A program made the position numbers and the translations under genes. Positions 33,329-41,516 of a stretch of DNA of 41,559 nt are shown here, piece after piece. The notes below the pieces were generated by a model, which saw nothing but the letters and a program-made list of their open reading frames with translations, did no database searches and was not told where the DNA came from. Each line of letters opens with the position of its first letter. Within the stretch, counting starts at the first letter, position 1. This DNA is from Prevotella sp. UBA4268 (lineage in GTDB: Bacteria > Bacteroidota > Bacteroidia > Bacteroidales > Bacteroidaceae), in NCBI GenBank assembly GCA_002395135.1, contig DGWC01000077.1, positions 57,205 through 98,763 of the forward strand, given 5' to 3'.

Positions 33329-33505
33329 ATGAAAAAGGATTATATCAAGCCAATGGCTTTGGAAAAGGAGATGCAGAGCGAGCAGATGCTGGCCGACAGT
33401 ATCCTGAGTGTTGAAGGTGAAAGCGGCAGAGGCAAACTGCAGAACACAGATGCTGAAACCGATGCCATGGGCAAGCAGAGCATCTGGGACTACACCAACG
33501 AGTAA
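33329..33505 (+). CDS. Short acidic peptide of unknown function (cassette 2)
   Basis: This 58-residue peptide (MKKDYIKPMALEKEMQSEQM at the start, AMGKQSIWDYTNE at the end) is the counterpart of the peptide at 30674. Shared features are MKKxYIKPMAL, a KEM..E.ML block, then a serine and an Ile-Leu pair, a variable acidic middle, and AMGK..IW with an acidic end. No signal peptide and no cysteine is present. It lies 55 nt after the large secreted-protein gene and 43 nt before a terminator, so both are probably on one transcript. It could be a regulatory peptide, a precursor peptide or a partner of the secreted protein; sequence alone does not decide. Confidence 0.75.
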   Translation: MKKDYIKPMALEKEMQSEQMLADSILSVEGESGRGKLQNTDAETDAMGKQSIWDYTNE

Positions 33506-33548
33506 TCACTGCGAGGACGTTGACTTAACAACTCCATGCTTATACAAA

Positions 33549-33586
33549 GAGGGCGGCGCTTCATTTTGGGAGTGCCGCCTTCTTTT
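33549..33586 (+). terminator. Terminator of cassette 2
   Basis: GAGGGCGGCGCT (33549-33560) pairs with AGTGCCGCCTTC (33571-33582), followed by TTTT. The stem sequence resembles that of the cassette 1 terminator (GGGCGG). Confidence 0.85.
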
Positions 33587-33606
33587 GTTAAATATGCTCA
33601 ATAAGT

Positions 33607-33637
33607 TTTGAGGTTATGCACAAAAGCCGTATCTTTG
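33607..33637 (+). promoter_or_regulatory. Promoter of the GH2 gene
   Basis: TTTG (33607-33610), a 19-nt spacer and TATCTTTG (33630-33637) are a perfect match to the consensus. The leader is about 20 nt. Confidence 0.8.
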
Positions 33638-33665
33638 CGAAATAGAAAACAAACGAAAGAAATCT

Positions 33666-35729
33666 ATGGAAATAAAAAGAAATGTAACTTTGTTCTTGTG
33701 TCTGCTGTGCGCCGTGGCCGGATGGTCGGCAACGCGCAGTGTGACGATGCTCAGCGACGGCTGGCAGTTTTATCCGGCCTATGACGTGAGCCGCCATCCC
33801 AAGGCAGAGACGGTGAGCGTGCCGCACACGTGGAACCTCAACGATGTATTTAGCGGCATGAAATATGAGCGCGGTACCTATCTGTATGAGCGCACGCTGA
33901 CATGCGATGCCGCCCAGATGAAGGGCAAGCGCGTGTTCCTGAAGTTCGATGCCGTGAACTCGTTTGCCGAGGTGGCCGTCAACCAGCAATATGTGGGTCA
34001 TCATGCAGGCGGATATACTGCCTTCTGCCTTGAGATTACCGATAAACTGAAAGAGGGCGACAACAAGATAAGCGTGGTGGCAAGCAATGCCTACCGCACC
34101 GACGTGGCTCCGCTGGCCGGCGACTTCAACGTCTACGGCGGCATCACGCGCCCCGTAGCGCTCATCGTGACGGGCAGCGACTGCATCTCGCCTCTCGACT
34201 TCGGTTCGTGCGGTGTCTATGTGCATCAGGACAAGGTGAGCCGCGAGCGGGCCTACATCACCGTGGAAACCATGCTCTCGCTGACGAGCGGCACGCAGGG
34301 CAAGCAGGTGCGCGTGCGCATCGTTGACGGCGAGGGACGCACGGTGGCCGAGAAGACTGGCGACGTGGTTTCGCCCGCATCCCACAACACGGCCCTCAGC
34401 ATTGAGAACCCGCAACTGTGGAACGGACGACAGAACCCCTATATATATAAGGTGGAGGTGGAACTGATGGACAACGGCAGGGTGGTGGACAGCGTGACCG
34501 ATCAGACGGGACTGCGCTATTTCTCCATCGATGCCGACAAGGGATTCTTCCTCAACGGCAAGCACCTGGACCTGCACGGCGTGTGCCGCCACGAAGAGGG
34601 CTACAAGACTGCCGGACTGTATAACGAGGCCGCCATGAAGCAGGATGCCGACATCATCCGCGACCTGGGTTCCACGGGCGTGCGCTTCGTGCATTATCCC
34701 CATTCCAAATATGATGTGCAGATGTACGATGAGCGCGGCATCGTGCTCTGGTATGAACTGAACCTCGCCGGACCGGGCGGTTACAACTCTCCCGGCTACG
34801 TGAAAAACCCACAGTTTGAGGCCAACGTGATGCAGAATCTCATCGAGATGATCAAGCAGAACTATAATTCGCCGGCCATCTGCTTCTGGAGCCTGTGCAA
34901 CGAACTGTCGTTCAAGTATGACGAGCCGGCCACCTTCCTGCGCCAACTCAACGCCAAGGCGAAGCAACTGGACCCGCAGCGGCTCACCACGCTCGCCATC
35001 TGCTATAGCCAGGACCTGTTTCAGGGCATCACCGACACCTTCGGATGGAACAAGTATTTCGGATTCTATGAGAACCAGAGCGGCGTGGGCGAGTTCTTCG
35101 ACCAGGCCAAGATAGAGGCCAACGGCATTCCCATGGGCCTGTGCGAATACGGTGCGGCGGGCAGTCCCAACCAGCACGGATTCGAGAAGAAGGTGACCAA
35201 TAAGATTCACTATGAGGAGAACCAGGCGCGTGTGCACGAGGAGAACTGGCGCGACATGTATAAGCGTCCCTATGCCTGGTGCAAGTTTATCTGGCAATAC
35301 AGCGACAACCCCTCAAGCATCCGCGACGAGGGCGACGGTCCGGGCATGAACGACAAGGGCATCGTGACGTGGGACCGCAAGACGTTCAAGGACTCTTATT
35401 ATTTCTATAAGGCCAACTGGACCACTGAGCCGATGCTCTATATCGCCGCACGGCGCTACACCCAGCGCACCGACGCTCTGACCGACGTGAAGGTGTACAC
35501 CAACCAGCCGCAGGCCACGCTCTACGTGAACGGCAAGAAGGTGGGCAAGGCGAAGAAAGACGACATCAGCCGCATCGTGTTCAAGAACGTCACCCTGCGT
35601 CCGGGCGAGAACACCATCACCGTGAAAGCAGGCAAACTGACCGACGAGTGCCGCTGCACGCTGGATGCCAACGCCAAGAAAGAAGACAGCAAACAGCAGG
35701 GCGGAAGGCTTGACGGAGCCGTGAATTGA
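33666..35729 (+). CDS. Secreted GH2 family glycosidase (beta-galactosidase-like)
   Basis: This 687-residue protein has a signal peptide (LFLCLLCAVAGWSA). The GH2 sugar-binding domain (DGWQFYPAYD, VSVPHTWN, KGKRVFLKFDAVNSFAEVAVN), immunoglobulin-like domain and TIM barrel follow. The acid/base Glu is in FWSLCNELS (about 420) and the nucleophile Glu in MGLCEYGA (about 494). GFFLNGKHLDLHGVCRHEE is the usual barrel entry. A C-terminal Ig-like domain (VKVYTNQPQATLYVNGKKVGKAKK) ends the protein. Beta-galactosidase is the commonest activity in such GH2 enzymes, but beta-glucuronidase and others are possible. It is convergent with the next gene. Confidence 0.92.
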   Translation: MEIKRNVTLFLCLLCAVAGWSATRSVTMLSDGWQFYPAYDVSRHPKAETVSVPHTWNLNDVFSGMKYERGTYLYERTLTCDAAQMKGKRVFLKFDAVNSFAEVAVNQQYVGHHAGGYTAFCLEITDKLKEGDNKISVVASNAYRTDVAPLAGDFNVYGGITRPVALIVTGSDCISPLDFGSCGVYVHQDKVSRERAYITVETMLSLTSGTQGKQVRVRIVDGEGRTVAEKTGDVVSPASHNTALSIENPQLWNGRQNPYIYKVEVELMDNGRVVDSVTDQTGLRYFSIDADKGFFLNGKHLDLHGVCRHEEGYKTAGLYNEAAMKQDADIIRDLGSTGVRFVHYPHSKYDVQMYDERGIVLWYELNLAGPGGYNSPGYVKNPQFEANVMQNLIEMIKQNYNSPAICFWSLCNELSFKYDEPATFLRQLNAKAKQLDPQRLTTLAICYSQDLFQGITDTFGWNKYFGFYENQSGVGEFFDQAKIEANGIPMGLCEYGAAGSPNQHGFEKKVTNKIHYEENQARVHEENWRDMYKRPYAWCKFIWQYSDNPSSIRDEGDGPGMNDKGIVTWDRKTFKDSYYFYKANWTTEPMLYIAARRYTQRTDALTDVKVYTNQPQATLYVNGKKVGKAKKDDISRIVFKNVTLRPGENTITVKAGKLTDECRCTLDANAKKEDSKQQGGRLDGAVN

Positions 35730-35761
35730 TGGGTTGCGTTGCGAGATTCTTGCGTGTCTTG

Positions 35762-37051
35762 TTACTTGCCCGTGCCGTTGCATTGAGGACACCTGCCCGT
35801 GCCGTGGCACGTTTTACACTTCTTTGTGCCGTTGCAAGCCTTGCAGGTGGCCTCGCTGGCGCCGGCTTTAATCCAGCCCGTGCCGTCGCAATAGCCGCAG
35901 AGTTTGCTGCCGTGGCAGGCGCTCTTCCGGTCGCCGTAGGCCGTAGGTGAGCATTTGCCAGAGCCTTTGCAGCGCGAGCATTTGCCCGACGCGCTGCCCG
36001 CCGACTTCTTGGTGCTGCCATTGGATGATGAAGTAGACGATGAACTGGTATCAGTGGTGAGCGCACTTGTGTCAACGGCCTTTCCGCCATTTGCCAGTCC
36101 AGACACTGATGAAACCAGTCCTGCGAGGATGTCCCATCCGCTGCTTGAGTTATACGCGTCGTATTCTCTCTGGCGGGCAGCATAGTAAGAATCTGTTTTT
36201 CCGTCCCATCCGCCCCATGCCAGGTCGATGCTCAGTCCGTTTCTCATGTTTGCGGCCAGGAATTCTTTCAGTTGTTCAGGCGATTTAACAAGGCCTGCCA
36301 CTTCGTTGGTGCCCGCATTGCCGGCTTTGTCGAACAAGATGCGATAGGTAGTGCTCGATTTCGCGTAGGCGCTTGTGCTTTGATGATAGTTCTTGCTGAT
36401 GCTTCCTATCACCCATCCTTGTTGCTTCAGTTGGTCGACAAGGTAGAGTAAATAGTCGTTGCCAGAAAAATTTTTATATAACTGCAGTATGGGTGCACCC
36501 TCGTGTCCGTTTTGTGCCACGGCACAGTCAATGTCGCAAGCGATGAGGTAGAGCCCTTTCGCATTCATGTTCTGCACCTTCTTTGTTATTTTCTCATCAG
36601 AAGAGAGAACACCTAATTTCACAATCGACTGCTTGGTGATTCTGGGGTTCTTCTCAAAAATGGCGAAACCGTTATCGTATTGGTAATACTTCAGCGGAAA
36701 GCCTTTCTTGAAATAGGAATTAACCATCTTCTTCCAATTGAATCCGAAATTGGCCATGCAGTCAATCTTCTGGGCTACCGACTCCGTGTTTTTGTGGTGA
36801 ACCACCACAATGCCGTATTTGGTGTGGCACACCGACTTCACATAGCGTCCGCTGTCCATCATTTTCTGAATCTTTTCTACGATATCCTTTCTTTCATAGT
36901 ACTGGTCGAGTCCTCTCGGAAGGATATCACATTTCAGGTCAACGTCGTTGCCCTGATACATGTTCACAATCATGATATCGTCTTCTCGCTGTTGTGCAAA
37001 TGCCCATGTTGCAGTGGCAATCAATAAGCAGATAACAAAAAGTTTTTTCAT
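35762..37051 (-). CDS. Secreted protein with C-terminal DnaJ-type cysteine repeats
   Basis: This 429-residue protein has a signal peptide (LFVICLLIATATWAFAQ). Residues 20-240 contain two or three degenerate units of the type 'YVKSVCHTKYGIVVVHHKN' and 'YYQYDNGFAIFEKN', resembling repeats in some Bacteroidetes secreted proteins. A Ser/Thr-rich linker (TDTSSSSTSSSNGSTKKS) leads to a tail of zinc-finger-type repeats: CSRCKGSGKC, CGYCDGTGW, CKACNGTKKC, CKTCHGTGRC and CPQCNGTGK. This pattern is the cysteine-rich domain of DnaJ, but there is no J domain, so it is not a DnaJ. The tail may bind zinc outside the inner membrane. The role is unknown. A probable -7 (TATTTTTG, minus strand) is at 37101-37108. 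Confidence 0.8.
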   Translation of the reverse strand: MKKLFVICLLIATATWAFAQQREDDIMIVNMYQGNDVDLKCDILPRGLDQYYERKDIVEKIQKMMDSGRYVKSVCHTKYGIVVVHHKNTESVAQKIDCMANFGFNWKKMVNSYFKKGFPLKYYQYDNGFAIFEKNPRITKQSIVKLGVLSSDEKITKKVQNMNAKGLYLIACDIDCAVAQNGHEGAPILQLYKNFSGNDYLLYLVDQLKQQGWVIGSISKNYHQSTSAYAKSSTTYRILFDKAGNAGTNEVAGLVKSPEQLKEFLAANMRNGLSIDLAWGGWDGKTDSYYAARQREYDAYNSSSGWDILAGLVSSVSGLANGGKAVDTSALTTDTSSSSTSSSNGSTKKSAGSASGKCSRCKGSGKCSPTAYGDRKSACHGSKLCGYCDGTGWIKAGASEATCKACNGTKKCKTCHGTGRCPQCNGTGK

Positions 37052-37100
37052 TGTTTTGTTAAGATAAGGTCTATAATAATGGTTTCTGTCTAATCATATA

Positions 37101-37108
37101 CAAAAATA
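37101..37108 (-). promoter_or_regulatory. Probable -7 element of the DnaJ-type-repeat gene
   Basis: TATTTTTG on the minus strand, about 50 nt above the start. No good -33 is seen. Confidence 0.45.
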
Positions 37109-37159
37109 ATGATTTTTGAGGAGGAGACCATCAGCGCGTAACATTATTTAAGAATATAT

Positions 37160-37190
37160 TTTGTCGATTGTGAAAAAAGCGTTATCTTTG
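37160..37190 (+). promoter_or_regulatory. Promoter of the beta-helix/fucosidase genes
   Basis: TTTG (37160-37163), a 19-nt spacer and TATCTTTG (37183-37190) match perfectly. Confidence 0.8.
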
Positions 37191-37228
37191 TAGCCGTGAA
37201 CTAATCTCAGAAAATCAAAAAAACGGAT

Positions 37229-39151
37229 ATGAAGAAGTATATTTTTGTTTTCGTGGCAATGGTCATGCTTTTCGTGGAGCAAGGGCATGCACAGCGAGTG
37301 ATAGAAACCACGCCGCAGACTTTCCAGAAGTCGATGGCGGCGCTGCGCAGTGCAGTGAAGAACCAGAAGGAAGACGTGGTGGTGAGATTTCACGGCGGCG
37401 AGTATGAACTGTCGGCACCGCTGGTGTTCGACACCAGTCTTTCGGGCAAGAACGGCCACTCCATCATCCTGAAAGCCGCCGAGGGTGAGACACCAGTTAT
37501 CAGCGGCGGCCGCCACGTAACGGGCTGGCAGCGCGTTCACGGCAACCTGTGGAAGGCCGCGTTCAACAGTAACGAGAAACTGCGCACGCTGATTGTGAAC
37601 GGCAAACGGGCGCGCATGGCGGGCTCGCGCCATCTGATACAAGGTCTCGGTGCCTACGGCAAGATTGCCATTACGGGCAGTGAGCCTTGGGCATTCGGTG
37701 CCGGCGAGGCTCCCGTGGGCATCAAGATGCTGGCAGGAGCCGAGATGGGTGCCTTCCGCAATCCGCAGGATGTGGAACTGGTGCAGAACAATGTGTGGAA
37801 CGAGAAGATTCTCTGCGTGAAAGACATGCAGAAGTGGGGCGACACCATTGCCGTGGAACTGCAGCAGCCCATCAGCGGTATCCTCACCACGCTGAAATGG
37901 GCGGGCAAGACCAATTTCGACCGTCTGTTCTTTGTGCGCAACGCCTTGGAACTGCTCGACGAACCGGGAGAGTTCTATTTCGACCGTAACGCGCGTACCT
38001 TATATTATATTAGTGACGGCGAGGACATGGCAAAAGCCGAGGTCATTGCACCGCAAACAGAGGGACTCATCAAGATTCTGGGAAAGAACAACAGCCAGCA
38101 GGCGGGCAACATCCGCATGGAAGGGCTCACCTTTGCCTATGATGCGTGGAACCTGATGCCCCTGGAGCAGTCGCGCGGATTCGGCGGTATCCAGAGTCTG
38201 GGACTTGCCCTGAAGTATATCCCCGACGGCAACTGGCATCCCACGAAATACAATTCATGCGACGTGCCCGACGGAACCATCGAGGTGCGCAACGCAAAGA
38301 ACATCCAGATTGTCCGCAACAAATTCCTCCATCTGGCATCGGCAGTGGCCATTAACCTGGACAACGACGACTCAGACATCGACGTGACGGGCAATGTGTT
38401 CTGCGACCTCCTGGGTAATATCATCAGCGTGGGGCATCCGCAGCACTATGAAATCGGCGACGGCGAAGGCCGTTTTGCCAAAGGAGTGGAGGGACTGTGC
38501 CACGACATCCGCATCACCAACAACTATGCGCGCAACGTTTGTCTCGACTTCCGCCAGTTGGAGGCCATGCTCGGTTTCTTCGTGAAGAACGTGAACTACG
38601 ACCATAACGACGTGGCGGGCACTCCCTATGGCGTGGTGGCGCTCGGCTGGTGGTGGGGCAATGCAGCCATTCCGGAGTCGAAAGTGGCAGGAAACAACTC
38701 AGTCAGTTACAACAACCTGGGACATTCCCATCAGGTGCTTACCGACGGCGGCATCATCTATATGCTGGGTCGCCAGCCCGGTTCCCGGTGCGAGGGCAAC
38801 TATCTCTACGACGGTCCGCGCTGCATCTATCCCGACGACGGCTCTTCGGGCTGGACCATCCGCAAGAATTTCATCAACAGCGTGCGCCAGATGTGGCTGC
38901 ACATCGACTCCGACCGCGACTATGACATCACGATTGAAGACAACTATGTGAAAGACAACTATCTGAAGAACAGCGGAAAAGGCGTGGAAGTGGTGCGCAC
39001 CCACAAATACCGCAACATTCCGTTCGACGATGAGGCACTCGCCATTCAGCAGGCTGCCGGCATAGAGCCAGCCTACAAGGACATCATTCCTGCCGAAGAG
39101 CCGCAGCCCATCAAACTGTATATCGAAATGGCCGTGAGGAAGATACAATAA
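37229..39151 (+). CDS. Secreted right-handed beta-helix protein, GH141-like
   Basis: This 640-residue protein has a signal peptide (FVFVAMVMLFVEQGHAQ). The N-terminal part has VVVRFHGGEYELSAPLVFD and GETPVISGGRHVTGWQRV, a beginning typical of GH141-type proteins. The rest is a parallel beta-helix (IQIVRNKFLHLASAVAINLD, ITNNYARNVCLDFRQLE, SVSYNNLGHSHQVLTDGGI). GH141 includes a Bacteroides alpha-L-fucosidase acting on rhamnogalacturonan II, and a xylanase. Catalytic residues are not certain from sequence. The next gene is a GH29 alpha-L-fucosidase, 70 nt on, which fits fucosylated substrates. A hairpin overlaps the stop codon (39131-39168). Confidence 0.78.
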   Translation: MKKYIFVFVAMVMLFVEQGHAQRVIETTPQTFQKSMAALRSAVKNQKEDVVVRFHGGEYELSAPLVFDTSLSGKNGHSIILKAAEGETPVISGGRHVTGWQRVHGNLWKAAFNSNEKLRTLIVNGKRARMAGSRHLIQGLGAYGKIAITGSEPWAFGAGEAPVGIKMLAGAEMGAFRNPQDVELVQNNVWNEKILCVKDMQKWGDTIAVELQQPISGILTTLKWAGKTNFDRLFFVRNALELLDEPGEFYFDRNARTLYYISDGEDMAKAEVIAPQTEGLIKILGKNNSQQAGNIRMEGLTFAYDAWNLMPLEQSRGFGGIQSLGLALKYIPDGNWHPTKYNSCDVPDGTIEVRNAKNIQIVRNKFLHLASAVAINLDNDDSDIDVTGNVFCDLLGNIISVGHPQHYEIGDGEGRFAKGVEGLCHDIRITNNYARNVCLDFRQLEAMLGFFVKNVNYDHNDVAGTPYGVVALGWWWGNAAIPESKVAGNNSVSYNNLGHSHQVLTDGGIIYMLGRQPGSRCEGNYLYDGPRCIYPDDGSSGWTIRKNFINSVRQMWLHIDSDRDYDITIEDNYVKDNYLKNSGKGVEVVRTHKYRNIPFDDEALAIQQAAGIEPAYKDIIPAEEPQPIKLYIEMAVRKIQ

Positions 39152-39168
39152 CGTATCTTTCTCACGGG
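39131..39168 (+). terminator. Hairpin overlapping the stop of the beta-helix gene
   Basis: CCGTGAG and AAGATAC pair with GTATCTT and CTCACGG, with the TAA (39149-39151) in the loop. A short T-rich run (CTTTGGTTTTC) follows. It may weaken or end transcription before the GH29 gene, which has no clear promoter of its own in the 70-nt gap. Confidence 0.65.
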
Positions 39169-39221
39169 CTTTGGTTTTCGGGGGTTCCCCGCACGTCAGC
39201 GATTACTAACGCCAAGCATTT

Positions 39222-40646
39222 ATGCGAATGAAAAAGATTGTTTTCTTGTTTTTAGGAATGTCGCTTCTGGCCGTTTCCTTGCATGCACAGGAGCGCTTTG
39301 AGCCCACATGGCAGTCGTTGGAGCGCCATGAGGCAGTGCCCGAATGGATGCGCGATGCCAAGTTCGGCATCTATTGCCACTGGGGTGTCTACTCGGTGCC
39401 CGCCTATGGCAACGAGCAGTATTTCCATTACATGCACGACGAGGGCGTGGGACTGATGAACGCGCGCCAGCGCCACGAGCAGATCTACGGTCCGCTCACC
39501 CGTTTCGGCTACCATGATTTCATTCCGATGTTCAAGGCAGAGAAGTTCAATGCCGACGAATGGGCGGAACTCTTCCGCAGCAGCGGCGCCCGCTTTGCCG
39601 GCTTGGTGGGCGAGCATCACGACGGATTCTCCATGTGGGATTCCAAGTATACACCCTTCAACGCCAAGAAGATGGGACCGAAGCGCGACATCGTGGACGA
39701 ACTGTCGCGTTCCATCCGTCAGCACAACATGAAATTCTTTCTCTCCCTTCACCACGAAAACAACTATTACTACGTGAAGGTGAAACCCGAATGGGCGGCC
39801 AACAACCCCAAGTATGCCAAGATGTACGGCTGTCTGATGCCACGCGCCGAATGGTATGACATGTGGCTCAACAAGAGCAAGGAGGTGGTGAGCAAGTATA
39901 GTCCCGACATCATCTATTTCGATGCGTGGATGGACTCCATTCCCGAACAGAAGAAACTGGAGTTTCTCGCCCACTATTTCAACCATGCGCAGCAAACGGG
40001 TCAGGAAGTAATCTTCACCTATAAATTCAAAGAGTTTCCCCGTTCCATCGGCATGCTCGACCACGAGATGAGCAATCCCGACCAGATAGATTCCACACCT
40101 TGGTTGTGCGACTACACCATCAGCACAGGCTATCATTCGTCGTGGGGCTACGTGCGCGGCATGCAATACCGCTCGCACCGCGACATTATACACAAACTGG
40201 TGGAGGTGGTGAGCAACAACGGCCAACTGCTGCTCAACCTTTCGCCCATGGCCGACGGCACTTTCCCACAAGAGCAGAAAGACATTGTGGAGAATGTGGG
40301 CGTGTGGCTCTGGTCGTACGGCGAATGTATCTACGGCACGCGACCCTATGTGGTGTCACACGAAACCACGTCAACCGGCGAGCGCGTCTTCTACACCCGC
40401 AAGGGAAACTGTGTGTACGTCATCTTCCTCGACTGGCCCGGAACCGAAAAGCCGTTGCTCCTCACAGCGCTCAAAGACAGCCTTCTGCGGGCAACGGTGA
40501 CCGATGCCACACTGCTCAGCGTGAAACGCAACTTTAAATGCCGTGTCAGCCAAGGAGCCGACGGGCTTACGCTCACCATTCCCCGCGGCTCGCGCCTGCC
40601 CTCAGATGCTGCCCATGTGGTTCGGCTCACGCTGTCGGGTGAGTAG
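39222..40646 (+). CDS. Secreted GH29 alpha-L-fucosidase
   Basis: This 474-residue protein has a signal peptide (LFLGMSLLAVSLHAQ). The GH29 barrel shows as AKFGIYCHWGVYSVPAYGNE, FAGLVGEHHDGFSMWDS and KFFLSLHHEN. The nucleophile Asp is in PDIIYFDAWM (about residue 232). LLLNLSPMADGTFP is the usual block at the end of the barrel, followed by a C-terminal beta-sandwich. GH29 enzymes release alpha-L-fucose with retention. The acid/base cannot be placed safely. A smaller beta-sandwich and the length fit the family. The start at 39222 is MRMKKIV; the Met two codons later is equally possible. It converges on the pantothenate kinase-like gene with 11 nt between stops and no visible terminator. Confidence 0.92.
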   Translation: MRMKKIVFLFLGMSLLAVSLHAQERFEPTWQSLERHEAVPEWMRDAKFGIYCHWGVYSVPAYGNEQYFHYMHDEGVGLMNARQRHEQIYGPLTRFGYHDFIPMFKAEKFNADEWAELFRSSGARFAGLVGEHHDGFSMWDSKYTPFNAKKMGPKRDIVDELSRSIRQHNMKFFLSLHHENNYYYVKVKPEWAANNPKYAKMYGCLMPRAEWYDMWLNKSKEVVSKYSPDIIYFDAWMDSIPEQKKLEFLAHYFNHAQQTGQEVIFTYKFKEFPRSIGMLDHEMSNPDQIDSTPWLCDYTISTGYHSSWGYVRGMQYRSHRDIIHKLVEVVSNNGQLLLNLSPMADGTFPQEQKDIVENVGVWLWSYGECIYGTRPYVVSHETTSTGERVFYTRKGNCVYVIFLDWPGTEKPLLLTALKDSLLRATVTDATLLSVKRNFKCRVSQGADGLTLTIPRGSRLPSDAAHVVRLTLSGE

Positions 40647-40657
40647 TAATCGCCTCT

Positions 40658-41494
40658 TTATTCTGCCAACTTTACGTCGTTCTGATAGCACAAGGCAGCG
40701 CCGATGGCTGTGCAGAACTGCGAATATGTGGGGATGATGAAATGCACGCCATAGAGTTTCTCCATCATTGGGAAGATGGTTTTGCACTGAGGCAGCAGCG
40801 TCAGGTTGCCAATCATCACAAACTCTTTGATGCCCGTGCCCAACGAAGCCAGAATGGTGGCCGACCCGATGGTCTGCACCACGGTGCAGATGATGCCTGC
40901 CGCGATGTCCTCGTGCGAGGCGTTGCTCTGCACATTTCCGAAGATGGAGGCCGTGGCATCCAGTGGCAGTCCCGGCAGTGGCACCGCGCTGATGTCGCCA
41001 ATCTGTAGGTTCACGTGCGAGATGTCGCCATGCTCGGCCAGTGCAGCCACGTGCCTGATGTCGTCGGTGTTGAGCAGCAGTCGCGACAGTCCCTGCAATG
41101 TACCGCCGCCGATGCCGATACCGCCGATGTGCTGGATGTGATCCCCGTCGTATTTCACAAACGAAGTACCCGTTCCCATGCTCACCACGATCATCCTGTC
41201 CTGGTTCGACTCATAGCGCGCGCCCAGTCCGTCGGCGATAAACTCCTCCGCCTTGCGAGTGGGCAGTCCGTAGAGCGATTCGTTCACATAGGCACTGCCC
41301 ACGCCCGTGAGCATCACCTGTTCAATGTCGTCCAGACTGATCTGGTTGTCGTGCAGATATTTGCCGAATGCGCCATACAGCGAGGTGATAGGGTCGGTGG
41401 CCTTGATGCGTATGGGCGACACCACCATTCCCTCTCTCAGCCCCACAATCTTCGTGGTGCTGATGCCTACATCTATTCCAATAACGATTTTCAT
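40658..41494 (-). CDS. coaW: Type II pantothenate kinase-like protein (CoaW family)
   Basis: This 278-residue cytosolic protein has the ASKHA fold: phosphate-1 loop IGIDVGISTTKIVG, VSMGTGTSFVKYD, and the adenosine-loop GIGIGGGTLQGLS. This pattern fits type II pantothenate kinases, which phosphorylate pantothenate at the first step of coenzyme A synthesis. The usual bacterial enzymes are type I or III, so it may be the main kinase or an extra one. The C-terminal FCTAIGAALCYQ motif is typical. A perfect promoter (41518-41548) lies about 20 nt upstream of the ATG. Confidence 0.85.
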   Translation of the reverse strand: MKIVIGIDVGISTTKIVGLREGMVVSPIRIKATDPITSLYGAFGKYLHDNQISLDDIEQVMLTGVGSAYVNESLYGLPTRKAEEFIADGLGARYESNQDRMIVVSMGTGTSFVKYDGDHIQHIGGIGIGGGTLQGLSRLLLNTDDIRHVAALAEHGDISHVNLQIGDISAVPLPGLPLDATASIFGNVQSNASHEDIAAGIICTVVQTIGSATILASLGTGIKEFVMIGNLTLLPQCKTIFPMMEKLYGVHFIIPTYSQFCTAIGAALCYQNDVKLAE

Positions 41495-41516
41495 ATAGGT
41501 GAATACATAAACTGCG

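Noticed and set aside
33588..35297. Long open frame of 569 codons on the minus strand opposite the GH2 gene
   Set aside because: It lies fully inside a well-supported GH2 gene, shows no recognisable domain and has a low-complexity His/Val-rich composition typical of antisense frames in GC-rich codons.
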